Source of the DNA: Fibrobacter sp.
GTDB taxonomy: Bacteria; Fibrobacterota; Fibrobacteria; Fibrobacterales; Fibrobacteraceae
Length of the DNA stretch: 64,000 bases
Direction: 5' to 3'
Assembly (NCBI GenBank): GCA_024398815.1
Contig: JAKSIL010000005.1
Location: 1 to 64,000, forward strand
Under the pieces are notes generated by a model. That model saw only the letters and a list, made by a program, of their open reading frames with translations, ran no database searches and was not told the DNA's origin. Shown here piece after piece: positions 26,604 through 35,149 of this stretch. Positions within the stretch are counted from its first letter, which is position 1; the number at the start of each line of letters is the position of its first letter. A program made the translations under genes and the position numbers.

Positions 26604-28046
26604 TTACGAATTTGTCTGTACGCCGTTCTTGTCGGCTTCCATTCTCTTTTTCATCACCTTCCAGTACACCCCGAGCGCAGCAAGGATTATCACGTAAGCG
26701 ACAATCTTTTCCACCAGGGTAAATACAAGAACTTGCATATTCAAAAGAATGTAGAAAGCGATAAGGGCCAAGATCCATACGACCTGAGACACCAGTTTCG
26801 ACGAATAAACTCGAAGTCCAAGCTTGAGCAAATAAACATTGTTCCAGACGATGGCCACCACGTTATAAAGAAGCATCGAGAGGGCAGCCCCCACAAGCCC
26901 CATCGATGGCACCAGGAAGTAGCCAGACACAAGCGCCACCCCCAACGAGAACGTATCCATCTTGAGCGTGTAAAGGCTTTTGCCGATGCCATTGATAACC
27001 ACAAGCGTCATGCCGCCAAAGCCCGCCACCAAGTGCACCAAAAGCAAAATGCCAAGCGTTTCCGGCTGCACGATAAAGTCCTTTCCGGCAATGCTCAAAA
27101 TCTCTCCCGGGAAAAGCACAATGAAGAAACCGATAAGCAACTGAATGAACGTCACCATGAACACGCAATAACTGTAAACAGGCTTAAGGTCCGTCTTAAG
27201 GCGTTCCTTGTCCATGCCAGCGACAACAGGAGTTAATATTGGCGTAAAGCCCACGCGAATCGTCTGGAGAGCATTTGAAATCGTAACCATGATGCCATAG
27301 GCACCCGCCTTTTCAGGGCCAAGGAAAAGCATCACCATCCAAAGTCCGGAACGAATCAGGAAAGACGATACGAATTCGTCAAAACCCAGCGGAAGCGAAT
27401 AGACGAGAAGTTCCTTAGAAACGCGCTTGCCCGGCAAAAGTGGCATCTCCGGGAACTGGCGACGAACAAGCACATAATGCAAAACAAAGCCGCCGATTTG
27501 CCCCACAAGAAGGCCAAGCGGAAGCGCATGGGGCACATCCAAAAAATGAAGGACAATGGATGTCGCCGGAGCAAGGACCGCCACAAAGAAAGAGTTGATA
27601 AACACGGCGTTCTGCGGACGGCGATTTCCTTCGGAGACGTTGCTCAGCACATAACAAGCCGCATAGAAAACCAGGGAAAGCCCGTACCACGGCATTTCGT
27701 CGGCAATGTAAGGCGTAAAGGAACCCACAAAAATAACGGCCGTGCAAAGGAGGGCGACCATCACGGCTACCCAGAACGATTCCATCACACCATCGTAAGG
27801 CAAGCGATCACGCAAACGATTCTGCGGAAGATACCAGTAAAGCCCTTTGTCGAGACCCAGAGTCGAAGTTCTTGCAATCGTGAGCAAAAGGGTCTGCGCC
27901 GAAACGAACATGCCAAATTCTGCCGCACCGAAAATACGGGCAAGCAAAATGGTCAAAAGAGGACCGCAAACTTTTAAAACCGTACCCACGATATTTATGA
28001 TTACGGCTTTTTTCAAAAATTTGCTATCTGTCTCTAAGTTATTCAT
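26604..28046 (-). CDS. Polysaccharide flippase, Wzx/MATE-like (MOP superfamily)
   Basis: 480 residues from ATG 28046 with about 14 hydrophobic helices throughout, no soluble domain. The start (KFLKKAVIINIVGTVLKVCGPLL, then ARIFGAAEFGMFVSAQTL) is typical of polysaccharide-exporting MOP proteins that flip lipid-linked repeat units. It heads the minus-strand glycan locus, and the LicD gene follows after 12 bp. No ribosome-binding site is apparent. No Wzy polymerase is in the window, so an oligosaccharide is possible. Confidence 0.88.
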   Translation of the reverse strand: MNNLETDSKFLKKAVIINIVGTVLKVCGPLLTILLARIFGAAEFGMFVSAQTLLLTIARTSTLGLDKGLYWYLPQNRLRDRLPYDGVMESFWVAVMVALLCTAVIFVGSFTPYIADEMPWYGLSLVFYAACYVLSNVSEGNRRPQNAVFINSFFVAVLAPATSIVLHFLDVPHALPLGLLVGQIGGFVLHYVLVRRQFPEMPLLPGKRVSKELLVYSLPLGFDEFVSSFLIRSGLWMVMLFLGPEKAGAYGIMVTISNALQTIRVGFTPILTPVVAGMDKERLKTDLKPVYSYCVFMVTFIQLLIGFFIVLFPGEILSIAGKDFIVQPETLGILLLVHLVAGFGGMTLVVINGIGKSLYTLKMDTFSLGVALVSGYFLVPSMGLVGAALSMLLYNVVAIVWNNVYLLKLGLRVYSSKLVSQVVWILALIAFYILLNMQVLVFTLVEKIVAYVIILAALGVYWKVMKKRMEADKNGVQTNS

Positions 28047-28198
28047 AATCAATTAAATAAGTGTTTTTTACCCCCTAAAAAATAGCTTTTATTGCAATAT
28101 TTCGCAGTACATTTTATCGGCTCATAAAGTACAATCATCCGAAAATTCGGTAAAAAAGGGCATCTCTACGCCACTTTTTTTTACTAGATTTCAAATAT

Positions 28199-28693
28199 AT
28201 GGTACAATTGAGTCAAACTTCATGGCAAGAGTTTTCGCTTCCAAATCTTATGGAAACGCTTCAGTATGCTCCACTGAACTTGACCATCGGCAAAAATCCG
28301 ATTTTGCACTACACGCTCCCAAAAGAATTGGAATCGGGCGCTTTGGTGAAATACCACATTCAATTCGGACTCAAGACAATCAACTGGACCGGCATCATCA
28401 GTTCGGTTAGCGACAACCAGGTGACGGTCCGTCTTGGCGAAGGTCCGTTCCGTGGATTCACGGCTAGCCATCGTTTTGTGTCCGAAGGAAACATCACCGG
28501 CTGCTACGACGAATTTTCATTCCAGGGATTCACGACCATTCCCGAAAGCACTTTCGCCGACATTATGGCAAACGCAAGCGTTGTCTACGGGATTTTCGCC
28601 CGCAAGTCCACTCGCGAAATAATGCTCGCCTACGAAACACAGAAAAAGACACAGGCATTCGAGGCCCTGGACCAGAGCGCCACGGCCGGTTAG
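28199..28693 (+). CDS. SRPBCC-fold protein (START/polyketide-cyclase-like)
   Basis: 164 residues, no signal peptide. The pattern fits the COG4276-like SRPBCC group: SLPNLMETLQYAPLNL, LVKYHIQFGLKTINWTGII, EGPFRGFTASHRFVSEG and CYDEFSFQGF. The fold binds hydrophobic ligands in a cavity; no enzymatic residues are obvious. It is 24 bp upstream of the UbiD-fusion gene and likely cotranscribed with it. It is divergent from the flippase. Confidence 0.6.
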   Translation: MVQLSQTSWQEFSLPNLMETLQYAPLNLTIGKNPILHYTLPKELESGALVKYHIQFGLKTINWTGIISSVSDNQVTVRLGEGPFRGFTASHRFVSEGNITGCYDEFSFQGFTTIPESTFADIMANASVVYGIFARKSTREIMLAYETQKKTQAFEALDQSATAG

Positions 28694-28717
28694 CCCCTTT
28701 GGGACTTTCGGGGTTTT

Positions 28718-31700
28718 ATGTACAGCAATCTTAGACAAGCCCTGCTGGATTTGGAAAAAGCGGGGATGCTAAGGCGTATCCACGAAGAAGTGGATCCGTA
28801 TTTGGAAATGTCCGAAATGGCGAGGCAAGCCTTCGACAATGGCGGTCCCGCTCTTCTTTTCGAGAAAATCAAGGGAAGTAAGTTCATGGCGGCGGCCAAC
28901 ATTTTTGGCACCCGTGAAAGAATGGATTTCTTGTTTCGCGACACAATCAAAGGCACAAAGACTGCTGTACAGTTCAAGGCGGACCCCGTTGCTTTTTTCA
29001 AGCATGCAAGTCCGGCGAAGCTTTTGCAGGCCGCGTCCACCGGCATTCGGGCCCTTCCTTGCAAATCAGGTTCCATCAAGGATTTCGAGGAATGTTCGCT
29101 CGAAGACCTTCCGCAAATCGTAAGCTGGCCCGATGACGGTGGAGCGTTTTTAACGCTGCCACAAGTGGCCACGCGGCCAAGCGATTCGGCAAGCGTCCTC
29201 CAGACGAATCTCGGGATGTACCGCGTACAGATTTCCGGCAACGACTACGCCTCGAATGAATGCGGCCTCCACTATCAAATCAAGCGCGACATCGCAAGGC
29301 ATCATCAAAAGGCGATTGAGGATGGCCGTCCTCTCAAGGTCAGCGTTTTCTTGGGAGGACCTCCAGCACATACGATTGCTGCCGTAATGCCCATGCCGGA
29401 AAACCTTTCGGAGCTCACGTTCGCGGGCATGCTCGCCGGGAAAAGATTCCGTTACTTTATCCATGACGGCTATCTGATTTCCAGTGATGCCGAATTCTGC
29501 ATACTTGGGGAACTCGCTCCGGATTTGAAACCCGAAGGTCCCTTTGGCGACCATGTCGGCTACTATTCCGGAAAGCACCCCTTCCCCTACATGAAGGTCC
29601 ACAAGGTCCTCTGCAAAAAAAATGCGATTTTCCCGTTTACGGCAGTCGGAAGACCGCCGAAAGAAGATACCATCTTCGGTGAATTCATCCACAAGATTAC
29701 AGAGCCCATGGTCCCCACATCGATTCCAGGAGTCCATGCCGTACACGCCGTAGATGCAGCAGGAGTCCACCCGCTGTGCCTAGCCCTTGCAAGCGAAAGG
29801 TTCATTCCCTACGCCGATCCGGAAAAACGCGAGCCCATGGAACTTCTAAAAACGGCCAATGCGCTTTTGGGTTTCAATCAAGTGAGCCTTAGCAAATACT
29901 TGATGGTCGCCGCCAAAGAAGACAATCCGCAACTTGACGTAAACGATGTTCCGTCTTTTTTCAAACATGTGCTGGAACGAGTCAACTTCGCCCGGGATTT
30001 GCACTTTCAAACAGCCACCACCATCGATACGCTGGACTACACAGGTACAAGTCTAAATCATGGATCCAAGCTCGTCATTGCTGCCGCAGGCCCAAAGCGC
30101 AGGGAACTCCGCAACAGCGAAGCCGACTTGGAATCGCTCTTGCTGCCACAGGATTTCGGACAAGTGTCGATTCCCATGGCAGGCGCCTTGATGATTGAAG
30201 GCCCCGCTTACCCAAGCAATCTGGGCCCCTTTATCAAAGCCCTGGAACATTGGGAGTTCCGAGAGAACTATCCATGGATAAGCATCGTCGACCACGAAGC
30301 CTACGCAGGACTCAATGACTTCTTATGGTTTACATTCACGCGCTCCGACCCGGCTCAGGACATTTACGGAATCGATGAAAAAATCACACAAAAGCACTGG
30401 TCCATAGAACCTCCGCTAATCGTGGACGCGCGTCAAAAGCCCCGCCATCAGAAGCCCCTTTCCGTAAGCAAATCCGTCATCGCAAAGGCTAGCGAAATTC
30501 TTAAAAAATCAACAGCCGTTTTCTGCCTTTGTTTTATTTTATCCGCTTTAATGGCCCCGTCCGCCTCAGCCTACCGCTGTGGCACTTCGCACATTTTCGA
30601 AAACAGCGCCATAAAGAAACAAAGCCGGCCCATGGCCAAATCCTACTATGATGAAGTCTGCACTCCGGATGTCTTTTACGACTCCGTTTATACATTAAAA
30701 ACAAAGCACTTCGAAATATTCTACACGTTGAACGGTCCTCACGCCACCACGCAAAATTACATCGACAGTGTCGCTTCAAATTTTGAAAAAGCCTGGGATT
30801 TCCACGTAAACAAATCAGGCATGAGAAAACCGCTGGGTTCACCCAAAACATACCATTACCAGAAAGAGGTGGAATCGGATTTATACCCCATCGAAGTTGT
30901 CGATATAAACCAGATTCGCGACTTGCACTCCATATTGTCCGAAGACTGGTGCAATTCCTGCTTTGGTCTGACCGTCCCTATAAACGAGCTAAAAGCCAAT
31001 CAAACCCAGATTTTCCTGGATAACGATTTCCAATACACTCCGGAATATCCAGACAAATTCGACTCCGTCAAAGTTGAAAGTACATACTGCAAATACCCTG
31101 TAGCCAACGTGGAAATATGGAATACCACCCACAACTATTCCTACAAAAAGAACTGGGCAAACGGGATTCGCGTCACCGCATTCCACGAGCTCTACCACGC
31201 ATCACAGCTCCGCTATCTGGACATGTACAAACATCGTACTTTCTGGTTCGAAGCATCTGCTTCCGGCATTGAAGAAGTTACCGCGCCCGACATAGACGAC
31301 TACATAGCTTCCGTATCGCAATCGCTCAAGAGCACAGGCATTCCCGTAAGCAATTTCAGTTCTCCATACGGAGCTGGAATTCTGTTCCTGTATCTGTACA
31401 ACCATTACGACAAGCGTTTTGACAAGGACATCTGGGAACGTTTTTCGAAAAAGCCCGAAGAAGACTTCCAATACCATCTGACCGCATCACTAAAAGCCAA
31501 GGACAAATCCGCCGACAGCATATTCCATGACTTTGCAACAAAGCTTTCGTTTTCGGGAACACGCAGTTCATTTATAGATTCTGCAAAATGGATTGCAAGC
31601 GACCAAGCCAAATGGGGCAACATTCACTACGATACCGTATCGTCCATCCCGAGTCTATTGAATTTCTCGTACAAATTCAGCAACAGCAACGAAATTTCAA

Positions 31701-32125
31701 CCCAGGATTTTTACGGAAGAATTAGCGCAGCTCTCTATAAAAACGGACATGCCGACATAATGCCCGCTGCAAACACCGGTTCCTTGGATTCCATCCGCAC
31801 ACAAATGGTCCACTACGATTCCGTGGCCTGGATTCTCTCCAGATTCAACGAAGAAACAATATTCCCTGAATATGTCAAGGACTCCACATTAAGAGCTTAT
31901 CCCATGCCTTGGCGAGGCGGAAACCTCTGCTTTACTCCTCTTCCCAGCAACAAGGATTTCATTGAAGTTCGCAACCGCCGTGGAAATCTCGTGTTCAGGG
32001 AATCTTACACGCAAACAACGCACTGCATAGACGAATCCCAGGTCAAATCAAAGATGAAACCGGGACTCTATCGGTTCCGTGCAGGCGCTAGCGGCAAGAC
32101 AAAAGACTTTTTAGTGATTTATTAA
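28718..32125 (+). CDS. UbiD-family decarboxylase fused to a signal peptide and a HExxH peptidase-like domain
   Basis: 1135 codons with no stop. Residues 1-593 are a whole UbiD/MqnL-type prenylated-FMN decarboxylase (GPALLFEKIKGSKFMAAAN, GDHVGYYSGKHPFPYMKVHK, VDARQKPRHQKPLSVSK at the usual end), the menaquinone or aromatic-acid branch. From 594 comes a classic signal peptide (ILKKSTAVFCLCFILSALMA, ending PSASA). Residues 619-1135 look secreted, with HELYH at 823-827 and a glutamate at 845 (WFEASASGIEE), the HExxH-x17-E gluzincin layout. A cytoplasmic enzyme joined to an export signal makes no simple sense, so either one protein is anchored across the membrane, or a stop codon was lost, or the second part starts at the ATT described below. 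The last 15 bp overlap the convergent GH57 gene. Confidence 0.8.
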   Translation: MYSNLRQALLDLEKAGMLRRIHEEVDPYLEMSEMARQAFDNGGPALLFEKIKGSKFMAAANIFGTRERMDFLFRDTIKGTKTAVQFKADPVAFFKHASPAKLLQAASTGIRALPCKSGSIKDFEECSLEDLPQIVSWPDDGGAFLTLPQVATRPSDSASVLQTNLGMYRVQISGNDYASNECGLHYQIKRDIARHHQKAIEDGRPLKVSVFLGGPPAHTIAAVMPMPENLSELTFAGMLAGKRFRYFIHDGYLISSDAEFCILGELAPDLKPEGPFGDHVGYYSGKHPFPYMKVHKVLCKKNAIFPFTAVGRPPKEDTIFGEFIHKITEPMVPTSIPGVHAVHAVDAAGVHPLCLALASERFIPYADPEKREPMELLKTANALLGFNQVSLSKYLMVAAKEDNPQLDVNDVPSFFKHVLERVNFARDLHFQTATTIDTLDYTGTSLNHGSKLVIAAAGPKRRELRNSEADLESLLLPQDFGQVSIPMAGALMIEGPAYPSNLGPFIKALEHWEFRENYPWISIVDHEAYAGLNDFLWFTFTRSDPAQDIYGIDEKITQKHWSIEPPLIVDARQKPRHQKPLSVSKSVIAKASEILKKSTAVFCLCFILSALMAPSASAYRCGTSHIFENSAIKKQSRPMAKSYYDEVCTPDVFYDSVYTLKTKHFEIFYTLNGPHATTQNYIDSVASNFEKAWDFHVNKSGMRKPLGSPKTYHYQKEVESDLYPIEVVDINQIRDLHSILSEDWCNSCFGLTVPINELKANQTQIFLDNDFQYTPEYPDKFDSVKVESTYCKYPVANVEIWNTTHNYSYKKNWANGIRVTAFHELYHASQLRYLDMYKHRTFWFEASASGIEEVTAPDIDDYIASVSQSLKSTGIPVSNFSSPYGAGILFLYLYNHYDKRFDKDIWERFSKKPEEDFQYHLTASLKAKDKSADSIFHDFATKLSFSGTRSSFIDSAKWIASDQAKWGNIHYDTVSSIPSLLNFSYKFSNSNEISTQDFYGRISAALYKNGHADIMPAANTGSLDSIRTQMVHYDSVAWILSRFNEETIFPEYVKDSTLRAYPMPWRGGNLCFTPLPSNKDFIEVRNRRGNLVFRESYTQTTHCIDESQVKSKMKPGLYRFRAGASGKTKDFLVIY
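30484..30571 (+). other. Internal signal-peptide segment with a possible AUU start
   Basis: AAAGG at 30484-30488 is a ribosome-binding-like site 8 nt before ATT at 30497, which begins a 25-codon segment with the n-, h- and c-regions of a signal peptide ending PSASA. AUU is a rare but real initiator in bacteria (infC). Initiation here would give a free secreted 542-residue peptidase. No ATG, GTG or TTG is available before the signal in frame. Confidence 0.4.
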
Positions 32126-33724
32126 TTCCCCGATCCAAGGGAATATATTGTTCTTTTGTTCCAGACGAAGCAATAAACTTTCATCGTTCTTTTTACGGGC
32201 CATTATCAAGGATGCCGTCGCCGCTGCATAAAGAGCGCAGACATTTTTATAATGTTCATTTTGGCGGGACTTGGCGTAGTCTGCCGCAGATTTGTTGTGA
32301 ATCATGAAAGCCCAGTCTGAAGCCTGGAACAGCACAATTTCGCGGGCAATTTGCGCCAAATAGCGCTTTTGCAATTGATTGTCGGCGGAACGAGCGCCCT
32401 TTTTCACATGAGCGCGTAAATCGTCCATCATTTTACGCATGCGGAAGAACATCGGATAAGCCCAGCTGACTTCGTCGTTCATCCACACTTCGCCAAAGCC
32501 GCCTTCGCCCCACGAAGAAAATACGGGACTGTGAACAGACTTGTCTGGAGATGAATGCATGGTGGATTCCAACGAAGCCATTTCAACAACGCGGGAACTG
32601 GCCGCACGTTCGAACATTTTTTCGATGAACAAGGGGCCTTCAAACCACCAGTGTCCAAAAAGTTCGGCATCGTATGGACAAAGAATCGAAACCTTGTTTC
32701 CTTCCATATTCGGAAGCAGTTCAGAGACCGTTGCTTCGCGATTCGAAACAAACAGTCTTGCGTGGTCTTCCACAAGGCGCATGGCATTCCACGGCCTGTA
32801 AACCTGCTTGTTTTCACTTCCCGTGATGCGGTAATACTTGAAGCCCGTTTCAATGGGAGTTGAACCAGCAACAAAGTAATCTCCCAAATACTCCGGAGAA
32901 CGTTCCTGGCAAATATCCTTGAAGAATTCCCTATATTCAGGATGTCCGGGATAGCCAGTTTTTCGACTCCAGACTTCCATGGAGCTGGATTGTTCTCGCC
33001 CCATGCAATAAAGTCCGGCAGGCGTTTTTATGGGAGCAAAAACGCCATATCGCGGAGCCGGCTTTGCCAAAAGCACGCCATGCGTTTCCAAGAAGAAGTA
33101 CTCGAATCCGAATTCGGCAAGAATTGAATCCAAGCCTTCAAAATAGCCGCATTCCGGAAGCCACAGGCCCTTCGGTTTTCTTCCAAAGGCCCGTTCGAAA
33201 GCCTTGACCGTTACGCCCAACTGCAAACGAATCGACGGAACGTCGGATTGATAGGCCGGCAAAAACGGATGCGTGCCCACGCAAGTCAAAAGCGTAAGCT
33301 TACCGCAGTCTTCGAGTTTCTTCAAAGCCGGAATAATTTCGCACTTGTAGACATTTTCCCAGGAGTCAATCAAGGAACGCTGACGGCGATAATAAAAATC
33401 CACGACCTCGATACGCTGCGCATCGTTCTTCAAAGCGTTTTTTTCTTTTTCCAAAAGCGCCATTTGCCTATGCAGATGTTCGGTAAACTTTTTTAACAAA
33501 AGTTCATCGGAAAGCATCGCCAAAAGCGACGAAGAAACACTCAAGTTGAGAGTCCCCGGAACACCTTTTTCTTCTAGGCGAAACAGCGTTTGGGCCAACG
33601 GCAAATACGTTTCCGCCATAGCTTCAAAGAACCAGTTTTCTTCAAGAAAACGGTCATACTCCGGCTCACGCACAAAAGGCAGATGAGCATGAAGCAGCAG
33701 ATGTATTTTTCCTGGCGCAGACAT
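32111..33724 (-). CDS. GH57-family 1,4-alpha-glucan branching-enzyme-like protein
   Basis: 537 residues. The start IHLLLHAHLPFVREPE is the GH57 signature (HAHxPF). The catalytic nucleophile is expected in KGLWLPECGYFEGLDSI near residue 185-200 and the acid in CPYDAELFGHWWFEGP near 350. The C-terminal three-helix part (AIVLFQASDWAFMIHN) is typical of the branching-enzyme subgroup. It acts on glycogen-like glucans in the cytoplasm. It lies after a DUF4912 gene on the same strand, a known partnership. Just upstream is a heptamer repeat and no obvious ribosome-binding site. Confidence 0.87.
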   Translation of the reverse strand: MSAPGKIHLLLHAHLPFVREPEYDRFLEENWFFEAMAETYLPLAQTLFRLEEKGVPGTLNLSVSSSLLAMLSDELLLKKFTEHLHRQMALLEKEKNALKNDAQRIEVVDFYYRRQRSLIDSWENVYKCEIIPALKKLEDCGKLTLLTCVGTHPFLPAYQSDVPSIRLQLGVTVKAFERAFGRKPKGLWLPECGYFEGLDSILAEFGFEYFFLETHGVLLAKPAPRYGVFAPIKTPAGLYCMGREQSSSMEVWSRKTGYPGHPEYREFFKDICQERSPEYLGDYFVAGSTPIETGFKYYRITGSENKQVYRPWNAMRLVEDHARLFVSNREATVSELLPNMEGNKVSILCPYDAELFGHWWFEGPLFIEKMFERAASSRVVEMASLESTMHSSPDKSVHSPVFSSWGEGGFGEVWMNDEVSWAYPMFFRMRKMMDDLRAHVKKGARSADNQLQKRYLAQIAREIVLFQASDWAFMIHNKSAADYAKSRQNEHYKNVCALYAAATASLIMARKKNDESLLLRLEQKNNIFPWIGELINH

Positions 33725-33732
33725 ATAAGTTG

Positions 33733-33821
33733 TTATGAGTTATGAGGTATGAGGTATGAGATTAAATTTGGCGTCGGAGCCGCGATTATCAATCTCATAA
33801 CTCGTAATTCATAATTAATAA
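33733..33821. repeat. Facing arrays of heptamer repeats between GH57 and DUF4912 genes
   Basis: Four 7-bp units (TTATGAG, TTATGAG, GTATGAG, GTATGAG) run from 33733 to 33760. Four related units on the other strand (CTCATAA, CTCGTAA, TTCATAA, TTAATAA) run from 33794 to 33821. The 33 bp between hold GGCGTCGGAGCCG. TATGAGATT and AATCTCATA pair perfectly, so the RNA could form a long hairpin. Confidence 0.75.
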
Positions 33822-33834
33822 TTGGCAAGCGCGC

Positions 33835-35127
33835 TTATTCCGTTCTTTTCACAACAATCGGAACGATGGTCGTCGGAAAATCGCCATCCTTGTCAGTAGC
33901 AAACACAGGAATAATCTTCGTGGAATCAGGAAGGTCTTCTTCAAAGCTGAAAGTGCCATCGGGATTCAGAGGGAACGGTTCGCCACGCACCTGCAAATGA
34001 GCATCAGGGCGAGTTCCGCCGTACACGATCAAGCGAGTCTTGACCCACAAGAAGAAATCCTTGCCGTAGTTCACGGAATCCTTGGGGAGTTCAAGCTTGT
34101 TGCTCTTGAGAGCGGCACTGGAAAGCGCGCCCGAGAACATGGAACCCGAAGAACTGGAAAGACCGTTCAAAGCATTTTCAAGCCAAGTCTTCGCAGACAT
34201 ACTGGAAAGGCCCGAACTGCCAAAGCCGCCCATTGTGGCACCACCGAGGGATGCGCGCACAAAGACATTTTCGCCATCGACGCTAGAGCCATCTACAGAG
34301 AACGTCTGCATCGGACCAGCTTCGACAAGAGCCTCAAACTTTCCGTTTGCAACAACGCCGAGCGTAGCCATGCAGTTCTGAGCGCTGTTCTTTTCCACAT
34401 ACCAGCTCTTGGCATCGGCAGGAACAACGATATCATGGAACTTCACTTTTTTACTGCGCTTTACGGTAAGGTCCTTGGAAATATCGAACAAGCGAAGAAC
34501 CAACTTGCCTTTGCCCTTCTTGGCACTCTTGATTCTGTTTTCGGAAACTTCCCAGAAGGCCTGCATCCAGTTCGGGTCCTTCTGCATAAGCACCAGATAT
34601 TCCGGAGCATAGGACTGGGCAAGAGACTCCGTTTTCATGACGGGCTTGGCGGAAGCCTTCACTGCGGCGACCTTTTCGGAAGCCTTGACGACCTTAGCCT
34701 TTTTGGCGGTCGCGTTCAAAAGCACGTCGGTCTGTTCGTATGCCTTGGGAGCAGACCTTGTCGCAGCGGTCTGTACAACGACTTTCTTCGCGGGAGCCTT
34801 TTTAGCGACAACCTTCTTTTCTGCAGCCTTCTTTTCAACAGGTTTCTTTTCGGCAACCTTTTTCTCGACAGGCTTCTTTTCGACGGCTTTTTTTACAGCA
34901 GCCTTCTTCTCGGCAGTCTTTTCGGCAGCCTTCTTGGCAACTACTTTTTCAACAACCTTCTTGGCGGCAGCTTTGACTGCAGTCTTGATTTTTTCTGCCG
35001 CCTTCACAGGCTTTTCCACAGCAGTCTTCAACGCCTTTGTTTTGGCAGGTTTCTTTTCTGCAACCTTAGCAGCCGATACTTTTACGGCATCACTTTTTTT
35101 TGCGGTTGTTGTTTTCTTTGTAGCCAT
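33835..35127 (-). CDS. Histone-H1-like Lys/Ala-rich protein with a DUF4912 domain
   Basis: 430 residues. Residues 1-120 are nearly all Lys, Ala, Val, Glu and Thr in repeats such as AEKKPVEKKAAEKKVVAKKA, the composition of histone-H1-like tails. Residues about 165-425 match DUF4912: PEYLVLMQKDPNWMQAFWEV (residues after the linker), LVLRLFDIS, SWYVEKNSAQ and FPLNPDGTFSFEEDLP near the end. DUF4912 is often found next to GH57 alpha-amylase-like genes, as here. The tail may bind nucleic acid or polyanionic glucan; no enzyme motif is visible. The repeats are DNA-level too. Confidence 0.75.
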   Translation of the reverse strand: MATKKTTTAKKSDAVKVSAAKVAEKKPAKTKALKTAVEKPVKAAEKIKTAVKAAAKKVVEKVVAKKAAEKTAEKKAAVKKAVEKKPVEKKVAEKKPVEKKAAEKKVVAKKAPAKKVVVQTAATRSAPKAYEQTDVLLNATAKKAKVVKASEKVAAVKASAKPVMKTESLAQSYAPEYLVLMQKDPNWMQAFWEVSENRIKSAKKGKGKLVLRLFDISKDLTVKRSKKVKFHDIVVPADAKSWYVEKNSAQNCMATLGVVANGKFEALVEAGPMQTFSVDGSSVDGENVFVRASLGGATMGGFGSSGLSSMSAKTWLENALNGLSSSSGSMFSGALSSAALKSNKLELPKDSVNYGKDFFLWVKTRLIVYGGTRPDAHLQVRGEPFPLNPDGTFSFEEDLPDSTKIIPVFATDKDGDFPTTIVPIVVKRTE

Positions 35128-35149
35128 TTTTAGCCTCCATTAACAAAAC

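Noticed and set aside
34740-35127. Lys/Ala-rich repeats as a CRISPR array or tandem satellite
   Set aside because: The period follows codons of a continuous reading frame, with no unique spacers.
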